A DNA stretch of 10,107 bases from Chloroflexota bacterium. Its GTDB lineage: Bacteria; Chloroflexota; Limnocylindria; Limnocylindrales; CSP1-4. The DNA is taken from NCBI GenBank assembly GCA_003158495.1, contig PMJT01000256.1:248-10354 (forward strand), given 5' to 3'. Below, one piece after another: positions 5,700 to 10,107 of the stretch; positions within the stretch are counted from its first letter, which is position 1, and every line of letters starts with the position of its first letter. The position numbers and the translations under genes were made by a program. The notes under the pieces are model-generated. The model made no database searches. It had not been told where the DNA came from and saw only the letters and a program-made list of their open reading frames with translations.

Positions 5700-6705
5700 C
5701 GTAAGGGACCGATATACGCGTCAAGTGGAGAGGCGGCGTGGGCCTGACCACATCCGGGCCGGCCCGATGGCGTCCGGGCGGAGCGGCTCCGGCCGTTGCC
5801 CGGTTCGCCGGCGCCGTCTCCCGCAGAAGCTCCGCTCGGGTCAGGCAGGCGTCGCGCAGCCCGCCCTCCGCATAGAGGATCCGCAGTTCCGCAGCCCGGC
5901 CGGGCGGCCCAAACCTGTCCCGGGCAACGACCACTTCCGTCCGTTGGCCGACCACGTCATGCCCCAGCCGGATCCAGGCCCGGCGGTTCAGCTCCAGCCG
6001 CAGCGCCGAGACCTGGGTCAACACACCCGCCAGGGCCGGTGGCAGGCTGGGTGGCTCGAGAACCAGCAGCTGGACCCCGGCCCGACGCGCCAGCGCCGCC
6101 AGCCTGCCGAATCGCTCGGCCAGGTTCGCTGCCGAGATGCCGGCTCCGCTCAGGGGCCGATACGGCAGGTCCAGCAGCAGCAGATCCACGGTTCTGTCCT
6201 GCAGCAGCATCGCCGACATGGCCAGGGCTTCTTCCAGCGAAGGCGGCGTCAGGACGACGAGCCATTCCAGCCTGACCCCGCGGGCCGCGGCCTCGACCGG
6301 GTCCAGGCTCCTGGCCAGGTCCAGGTAGGCAACGATCCCGCCGGCGGCCTGGGCCTGGGCCGCGGCCTGGAGTGCCAGCGTGGTCTTGCCGCTCGTCCCG
6401 TTGCCGTGCAGGGCGGTGGTAGCGGCGCGCGGCAACCCGCCCAGCCCCAGGATGGCGTCCAGGGCGCGAAAGCCGGTTGGTATCGCCCGATCATTTGGCC
6501 CGAACTGTATATCCGGTTTGCCCGGAGCCGTCTCCGGATCCAGGGCGGGACTCGGCTGCGGCGCAACCGCCAGCGCCCCACGGACCTCCGTCCGACTGGC
6601 CTGGGCCTCGGCGTTGAACTCGACGCCCCAGCGCGGAGCTGCCCCACCCCAACGTTCCCGGAGGGACGTCAAAGCGGCCTGAACGTTCGGGGGAGGGGTT
6701 GCCAT
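5587..6705 (-). CDS. imuA: ImuA, RecA-fold SOS mutasome protein
   Basis: This protein has 372 residues and its start is ATG at 6705. The frame stays open to a TTG at 6726, but that codon lies inside the LexA box and upstream of the predicted transcript start, so it is rejected. ImuA is a RecA-like accessory factor that acts with ImuB and DnaE2 in damage-induced mutagenesis. Walker A is GNGTSGKT (101-108) and Walker B is VDLLLLDL (173-180). The segment before Walker A, IPTGFRALDAILGLGGLPRAATTALHG, matches the RecA/ImuA core where RecA-like proteins read 'GxxxLDxxLGxGGxPxGxxxEIxG'. The first 65 residues and the last 70 or so are Pro/Ala-rich and poorly conserved. The final 37 codons run inside the start of imuB. 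It is the first gene of the SOS operon, and the predicted mRNA begins within a few bases of its ATG. Confidence 0.87.
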   Translation of the reverse strand: MATPPPNVQAALTSLRERWGGAAPRWGVEFNAEAQASRTEVRGALAVAPQPSPALDPETAPGKPDIQFGPNDRAIPTGFRALDAILGLGGLPRAATTALHGNGTSGKTTLALQAAAQAQAAGGIVAYLDLARSLDPVEAAARGVRLEWLVVLTPPSLEEALAMSAMLLQDRTVDLLLLDLPYRPLSGAGISAANLAERFGRLAALARRAGVQLLVLEPPSLPPALAGVLTQVSALRLELNRRAWIRLGHDVVGQRTEVVVARDRFGPPGRAAELRILYAEGGLRDACLTRAELLRETAPANRATAGAAPPGRHRAGPDVVRPTPPLHLTRISVPYDATPPSLLAPSPHQAGEKPSLRAIPGGTDRPGRQAVG

Positions 6706-6714
6706 GGGCCACAA

Positions 6715-6742
6715 ATGATAGAACAAATGTTCTAATAGTCAA
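6715..6742 (-). promoter_or_regulatory. SOS promoter of the imuA operon: LexA box between -35 and -10
   Basis: On the minus strand, -35 TTGACT (6742-6737) and -10 TATCAT (6720-6715) are 16 bases apart. Each matches the sigma-70 consensus at five of six positions. The perfect palindrome TAGAAC-N4-GTTCTA (6719-6734) fills the spacer. Only nine bases separate the -10 from the imuA ATG, so transcription should start about three to four bases before the ATG or at it. The mRNA would then be leaderless or nearly so, and no Shine-Dalgarno sequence is expected or seen. Repression by LexA and release on RecA-driven cleavage follow from known SOS biology. Confidence 0.88.
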
Positions 6743-7017
6743 GACCCTGGGCCGAGCGCGCCAGCCGTCGACGCCACTCTCGCGGCCGAGTCCGCCCACC
6801 ACCCAAGGTTCCAGGTCACCTGCAAACCCGGTAGCACCGACCCGGATTGCGGCCGGCCCAACCGCCCCGAAAGGCGCCAATCGGGCTCCGTTCACGCTCG
6901 GCATGCCACTGGAGATGGTCGTGGGTCCGACCGCGGCCTCTATCACGTCGCCATTCCCGGGCTCGCGCTACCCGCAATTGAATCTGCCCAGAAATCTCCG
7001 GCGCCGGGCGCCAGGGG
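6743..7017. other. Spacer between the Nudix gene and the imuA promoter, no supported gene
   Basis: These 275 bases follow the Nudix stop and precede the imuA -35. Open frames cross it on both strands, but their products have no recognisable motif and no convincing start signals. A GCCACTC heptamer lies at 6773-6779. Just past the Nudix stop, GGCGCC occurs twice (near 7000-7013) and could fold, but no T-run follows, so I do not call a terminator. Confidence 0.5.
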
Positions 7018-7467
7018 TCACCGATCACAAACCCCGAGCCGCTCCATGATGCCGACCAGTTCTTCCGGAAAGACACGTTCGCCCGAGGCCCGCAGGTCCT
7101 CGATCGACCACCAGCGATGGGCCGCGACCGCCGCGGCTTCTGCGTCGCCTGCGCGCCCGGAGCCAATCACGGGCGACTGGACATGGCCGAGGAGATGCCA
7201 CTCATCCTGGTCCATCGTCCGGCCCCCGTACACGAAACGGGCGCGCCTCCTCAGCACGACCGGCCCAAGCTCCGCTACGTCCAGCCCGATCTCCTCAATG
7301 AGTTCGCGGCGGGCGGCTTCCTCTGGCGACTCGCCCGGCTCGATGCGCCCGCCCGGCGGGTACCAGTAGCCGCCGCACTCCGGGTCCGCATCGAACAGGA
7401 GCAGAACCCGACCGAGCTCGTCGAAAAGTAGAACTCGGGCCACCGGACGGTCGATTGGCGCAGTCAC
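7018..7467 (-). CDS. Nudix hydrolase
   Basis: This protein has 149 residues. The start is GTG at 7467, chosen because GGGAGG stands five bases before it and the protein then begins directly with the Nudix N-terminal strand, PVARVLLFDELGRVLLL. The Nudix box G-x5-E-x7-RE-U-x-EE-x-G-U is complete at residues 40-62 (from GRIEPGES through ARRELIEEIGL), with the metal-binding REL-x-EE intact. It is preceded by YWYPPGG. Family members hydrolyse nucleoside diphosphates linked to another moiety. The substrate cannot be told from the box. The nearest neighbour downstream is the SOS cassette, so a role in cleaning damaged nucleotides (MutT-like) is possible. However, a 312-bp gap and the separate LexA promoter show that it is not in that operon. 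The length is normal for a single-domain Nudix enzyme. Confidence 0.92.
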   Translation of the reverse strand: MTAPIDRPVARVLLFDELGRVLLLFDADPECGGYWYPPGGRIEPGESPEEAARRELIEEIGLDVAELGPVVLRRRARFVYGGRTMDQDEWHLLGHVQSPVIGSGRAGDAEAAAVAAHRWWSIEDLRASGERVFPEELVGIMERLGVCDR

Positions 7468-7639
7468 GAATCCCTCCCGCAGAGCCTGCCGGGCACCACA
7501 TGGGAGATCCTAACGGTCGGCGACTGCGGCCCGCGCACCTTGCCGGCGGCCGACGTGGCGACCGGGCATCACGCGGCCACGATCGCATTCCATGGACCGC
7601 CCCGGGGCTCGAATCCAGGCCGCCGGGCACGCTCCGCGA

Positions 7640-7781
7640 AGAGATCGAGCCGCGTGGCGGCGTAGTGGCTGTCGCCAGGGTTGCTGTTGGCAAGTGGTAT
7701 TTGCGCGCGGAGAGATCGAGCCGCGTGGCGGCGTAGTGGCTGTCGCCAGGGTTGCTGTTGGCAAGTGGTATTTGCGCGCGG
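7640..7781. repeat. Exact 71-bp tandem duplication
   Basis: Copy 1 is 7640-7710 and copy 2 is 7711-7781. Each begins AGAGATCGAGCCGCG and ends TTTGCGCGCGG. Read base by base, I see no difference between them. The copies abut with no spacer. Each unit has a short stem, TGGCG against CGCCA, around GCGTAGTGGCTGT. The lack of any divergence means that duplication is very recent or is maintained. Because 71 is not a multiple of three, the frame shifts between copies, so it is not coding. Confidence 0.95.
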
Positions 7782-7858
7782 CAATGACTGCGGTGCCGTG
7801 CCAAAGGCCAGGACCCGGCGTGAGGGCAGAAGTGGTCGAGCTAAGGGCCTGAGCCTTG

Positions 7859-7890
7859 TCTTGCGCAACTAGTAATTGCAATCCGCAAGA
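7859..7890. promoter_or_regulatory. AT-rich palindrome cluster, possible operator or stem-loop
   Basis: TCTTGCG (7859-7865) and CGCAAGA (7884-7890) form a 7-bp inverted repeat. Inside lie TTGCGCAA (7861-7868), ACTAGT (7869-7874 region) and ATTGCAAT (7875-7882), each a palindrome. The two TTGC-bearing octamers are 14 bases apart, about one and a third helical turns. The stretch is much richer in A+T than its surroundings. It could bind a regulator of either divergent gene or fold as RNA. I cannot decide between these. Confidence 0.4.
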
Positions 7891-7950
7891 GATTCCCAGC
7901 GGAAAGGCCCCGGCCACTGGCAGACGACGGACACTCGGCCCGGCCGCGCC

Positions 7951-8015
7951 GCGAGTCGGCGCCGCGAGTCGGCGCCGCGAGTCCGCGCCGCGAGTCCGCG
8001 CCGCGAGTCCGCGCC
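7951..8015. repeat. 13-bp unit in five tandem copies
   Basis: The units start at 7951, 7964, 7977, 7990 and 8003. The first two read GCGAGTCGGCGCC and the last three GCGAGTCCGCGCC. The split into two subtypes shows stepwise expansion. The array runs straight into ACTCCCC, giving a GCCACTC heptamer at its edge. A degenerate partial unit (ACTCGGCCCGGCCGCGCC) precedes it. The period is not a multiple of three. Confidence 0.95.
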
Positions 8016-8205
8016 ACTCCCCATCAATTCCTGACGCAAGCTGTCATGAAGTGTCGCTAATGTCGTCGGCGTAGGGTCAAGGCCATGGTGTGCCGGCCCG
8101 GGCCCAAACGATGCCACGCCACGTCCAGTCGGATGCCGACAACAGGTCGCGGCTGAGCTAAACTCCGACCCCTCCACCACAGAGTTAGGGAGCATTGCGT
8201 CTGTC

Positions 8206-9249
8206 GTGGCCCTGATCGAAGCGCACGGACTGACCAAGAAGTTCCGGCAGGCCGTCAAGGAACCCGGCCTGATCGGGTCGCTCAAACACTTCTTCACTCG
8301 CCAGTACAGGGACAGGCTGGCCGTCGACCATATAGACCTTAGCGTTGAGGCCGGGGAATCGGTCGCCTATCTCGGGCCGAACGGCGCCGGAAAGTCCACC
8401 ACGATCAAGATGCTGACCGGCATCCTCGTCCCCACATCCGGAAGCTTGGTCGTGAACGGGCTGGTTCCCTACGAGAAGCGCCAGCAGAACGCCCGTAACA
8501 TCGGCGTCGTTTTCGGGCAGCGGACTCAGCTGTGGTGGGACATCCCCGTCATCGAGTCGTTCAACCTGGCCCGCGACATGTACGAGATCCCGGTCAAGCG
8601 CTATAAGGAGAACCTGGCCCAGTTCACCGAGATCCTCGGCCTGGACGAGTTCATGAACGTGCCGGCCGGCAAGATATCGCTGGGCCAGCGGATGCGCGCG
8701 GATCTGTGCATGGCCCTGCTCCACGACCCAAAGACCCTTTACCTGGACGAGCCGACGATCGGGCTGGACATAGCCGTCAAAGACAGCATCCGGCGCTTCA
8801 TTCGAAGCCTTGTAGTCGAGCGCGGGACCACGGTTATGCTCACGACGCACGACCTCGGCGATATCGAGGACATCTGCAAGCGCATCGTGATCATCGACAA
8901 CGGCAAGATCATCCACGACGGCGACCTGGCCAAGCTGAAAGACACGTACGCCCGGGATCGGGTGATCCATTTCCAGCTGGCTCGACCGCCCGAATCGATG
9001 GCCGCCATCTGCGCGGCGCTGCCGGCATGCGAGACCACCACCGATGGCCTGCGTCTCTCCGTCCGGTTCGACCGGTTCCGATTGACTGCCGGCGAAATCG
9101 CGGCCGCGGTGATGTCCCGGGTCGAGGTCATCGACTTCCGGATCGACGAGCCCGAAGTCGAGGACCTGATCCGGAAGGTCTACCTCGGCCAGCTAAGCCT
9201 GGAGTCGACCGACTCGGACACCGCAGCTCCATCGCTGGTGGAGGCCTGA
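8206..9249 (+). CDS. ABC-2 type exporter ATP-binding protein (COG4586-like)
   Basis: This protein has 347 residues and GTG at 8206. TAGGGAG lies 13 bases upstream, rather far, but no better start is in frame and the protein starts normally with ALIEAHGLTKKFR. It is the ATPase subunit of an exporter and works on the cytoplasmic side of the membrane. Walker A is GPNGAGKS (57-64). The Q-loop is FGQRTQLWWD (103-112), typical of the COG4586 group of ABC-2 ATPases. The signature is SLGQR (158-162) in place of LSGGQ, and Walker B is LYLDEPTIGLD (178-188). The switch His is H215 (LTTHDLGDIE). A C-terminal extension of about 90 residues follows the core. An insertion before the first core strand (GLIGSLKHFFTRQYRDRLAV) is also usual in this group. 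The stop lies two bases before the first permease, so the genes form one operon. The cargo is unknown. Confidence 0.93.
   Translation: MALIEAHGLTKKFRQAVKEPGLIGSLKHFFTRQYRDRLAVDHIDLSVEAGESVAYLGPNGAGKSTTIKMLTGILVPTSGSLVVNGLVPYEKRQQNARNIGVVFGQRTQLWWDIPVIESFNLARDMYEIPVKRYKENLAQFTEILGLDEFMNVPAGKISLGQRMRADLCMALLHDPKTLYLDEPTIGLDIAVKDSIRRFIRSLVVERGTTVMLTTHDLGDIEDICKRIVIIDNGKIIHDGDLAKLKDTYARDRVIHFQLARPPESMAAICAALPACETTTDGLRLSVRFDRFRLTAGEIAAAVMSRVEVIDFRIDEPEVEDLIRKVYLGQLSLESTDSDTAAPSLVEA
9240..9244 (+). promoter_or_regulatory. Shine-Dalgarno site of the first permease
   Basis: GGAGG lies inside the last codons of the ATPase gene, seven bases before GTG at 9252. It fixes the permease start at this GTG rather than at an upstream codon of the longer open frame. 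Confidence 0.85.
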
Positions 9250-9251
9250 CG

Positions 9252-10055
9252 GTGGGTCGGTACCGCAAGTACGCCTCGATCGCGCGAACCTCGCTCGAGA
9301 TCACGTTCGTCTACCGGGCCGGCTTCGTCTTGAACATGCTCGGCACGATCTTCTACGTCGTGGCCATGTTCTACCTGTGGCAGACCATCTTTCTGGGCAG
9401 TCCCAACGCGCTCGGTGGCTTCACCTGGCCGGAGATGAAGGCGTACCTGCTCGTGTCCTTCCTGCTCAACTCGCTCATGACGTGGTTTGCCGAGTGGAAC
9501 ATGAGCATGGACATCAAGGAGGGCCGCGTCGCCACGGACCTGGCCCGACCGATGGATTTCCAGGCGTCGCGCATGGCCACTGCGTTCGGCCCCGTGCCGT
9601 TCGAGTTCTCTTCCGCGCTCGTCGTCGGCGCCATCGTGGCGACGGTCTTCGGCGGGATCGCGCTCCCGGCAGATCCTCTGCACCTCGTCGTCTTCCTGTT
9701 CAGTGCCTTCCTTGCGACGCTGATCAAGTTCGGGCTCGTGTATTGCGTCTCGATGACGGCCTTCTGGACGACGGGGATCGACGGCATCATGGTCGGCCGT
9801 GTGGCAATACAGAACATCTTCTCGGGGGCGTTGATCCCGCTCGTCTTCTTTCCGGACTGGCTTCGCGCCATCGCGGCGGTCCTGCCATTCCAGGGCATGA
9901 TTTCGACGCCCGCCCTTACCTACCTGGGCAAGATGGATGGGCCCACCACTGCGCTGATGATCTGCATCCAGGCCGTCTGGGCGGTCGGGCTCATCCTTCT
10001 CGGCCGGCTGGTCTGGCGAGGCGCCGTTCGCGCGGTGACGATCAATGGCGGCTAG
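9252..10055 (+). CDS. ABC-2 type exporter permease (ABC2_membrane_6/COG4587-like)
   Basis: This protein has 267 residues, GTG at 9252 and TAG at 10053-10055. It is the membrane subunit paired with the ATPase just upstream. After a short basic cytoplasmic start (VGRYRKYASIARTSLEITFVYRAGF), hydrophobic segments occur at about 26-45, 65-85, 115-140, 143-170, 178-200 and 230-255, so roughly six membrane helices. The conserved middle reads EWNMSMDIKEGRVATDLARPMDFQ; the 'I.EG.....L..P.....' pattern is shared by this permease family (PF06182 as I recall it). Start choice: the frame is open well upstream inside the ATPase gene, but only the part from 9252 looks like a permease, and a strong Shine-Dalgarno sequence precedes it. 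The family includes exporters of toxic cations in some bacteria; nothing here shows the substrate. Confidence 0.88.
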   Translation: MGRYRKYASIARTSLEITFVYRAGFVLNMLGTIFYVVAMFYLWQTIFLGSPNALGGFTWPEMKAYLLVSFLLNSLMTWFAEWNMSMDIKEGRVATDLARPMDFQASRMATAFGPVPFEFSSALVVGAIVATVFGGIALPADPLHLVVFLFSAFLATLIKFGLVYCVSMTAFWTTGIDGIMVGRVAIQNIFSGALIPLVFFPDWLRAIAAVLPFQGMISTPALTYLGKMDGPTTALMICIQAVWAVGLILLGRLVWRGAVRAVTINGG

Positions 10056-10107
10056 GCTCGGGGTCGCCGCTCGGGTTCGGTCGATCCGGCGGCTGATCTA
10101 CCTCTAC
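10045..10107 (+). CDS. Start of a second ABC-2 permease, truncated by the window edge
   Basis: ATG at 10045 overlaps the end of the first permease by 11 bases in another frame. The 21 visible codons read MAARLGVAARVRSIRRLIYLY, a basic stretch turning hydrophobic, as expected before the first membrane helix of the partner permease (COG3694-like). COG4586 ATPases usually occur with two different permeases in this order, so the identification rests mainly on position. The 3' end lies outside the window. Confidence 0.65.
   Translation, partial: MAARLGVAARVRSIRRLIYLY

Larger units (their letters stand above)
7468..8205. other. Repeat-rich gap between the divergent Nudix and ABC genes
   Basis: These 738 bases hold no gene I can support. 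Open frames on both strands run through the tandem repeats and change content with the repeat frame, which argues against coding. Contents from left to right: the Nudix leader; a unique stretch (7500-7639); an exact 71-bp tandem duplication (7640-7781); an AT-rich palindrome cluster (7859-7890); a 13-bp unit repeated five times (7951-8015); and the upstream region of the ABC operon. No confident -35/-10 pair was found for either flanking gene. Confidence 0.7.

Noticed and set aside
6706..6726. TTG start for imuA adding seven residues
   Set aside because: The codon lies within the LexA box and upstream of the predicted transcript start, so it would not be in the mRNA.
6491..6946. 151-codon open frame on the minus strand upstream of and overlapping imuA
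   Set aside because: It runs through the LexA promoter into imuA in another frame, has no recognised motif and no ribosome-binding site.
7596..7625. tRNA gene suggested by GGCTCGAATCC resembling a T-loop
   Set aside because: The flanking bases do not pair as a T-stem, and no acceptor stem or anticodon arm can be drawn around it.
7640..7781. CRISPR array
   Set aside because: The two copies abut directly without spacers and the unit is too long. There are no cas genes.
7510..7917. 135-codon open frame on the minus strand upstream of the Nudix gene
   Set aside because: It is made largely of the 71-bp duplication read in two different frames, so the peptide is not conserved between copies. No start signal is seen.
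8185..8970. 261-codon open frame antisense to the ABC ATPase
   Set aside because: The plus strand encodes all ABC motifs in order. The antisense product matches nothing recognisable.
8706..9251. Longer permease reading frame starting inside the ATPase gene
   Set aside because: The upstream part is an Arg/His/Pro-rich shadow of the ATPase. The permease-like sequence and a Shine-Dalgarno site start only at 9240-9252.

Overview
This is a GC-rich window, about two-thirds G+C by eye. Three things suggest a bacterium: an SOS mutagenesis cassette, LexA-type boxes of the TAGAAC-N4-GTTCTA form, and many GTG starts. The box class (GAAC-N4-GTTC) is the Gram-positive type. Together with a DUF6504-like gene beside imuB and a RanBP2-type zinc-finger membrane protein, it fits Chloroflexota best. 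Actinomycetota is the main alternative. The assignment is an inference, because no rRNA or other marker is present.

Left two-thirds, all on the minus strand, read from right to left: a Nudix hydrolase (7467-7018); a 312-bp gap; then imuA (6705-5587), imuB (5699-4272), a DUF6504-like gene (4275-4027), a RanBP2-type zinc-finger/membrane protein (3990-3604), and dnaE2 (3455 to beyond the left edge). ImuA, ImuB and DnaE2 form the mycobacterial-type 'mutasome' for translesion synthesis after DNA damage. Two near-identical SOS promoters control the cassette, one before imuA and one before dnaE2. In each, a perfect LexA palindrome fills the spacer between good -35 and -10 hexamers.

The most unusual object is dnaE2. 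Its frame is open for 1151 codons inside the window and still has not passed the palm region. I translated every codon from 3455 to 3 and found no stop. About 490 residues of Gly/Ala/Pro/Arg-rich sequence sit in frame at three places: the PHP domain, the PHP-palm junction, and between the second and third catalytic aspartates, probably in the thumb. The inserted DNA is built partly from repeats, including a GCCAGAGAGTGGCCGC element read as HSLAGG, an 18-bp triplicate, two diverged YHxLHxY copies, and many GCCACTC/GAGTGGC heptamers. This looks like palindromic-element invasion of a conserved polymerase gene, comparable in principle to the Rickettsia palindromic elements.

Centre: 7468-8205 is a 738-bp gap between the Nudix gene (leftward) and an ABC operon (rightward). 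It holds an exact 71-bp tandem duplication, a 13-bp unit repeated five times, and a small AT-rich cluster of palindromes.

Right third, plus strand: an ABC-2 type exporter operon. It consists of an ATPase (8206-9249), a permease (9252-10055) and the first 21 codons of a second permease (10045 onward), all tightly spaced. The ATPase resembles the COG4586 family and the first permease the ABC2_membrane_6/COG4587 family. The substrate cannot be told from the sequence.
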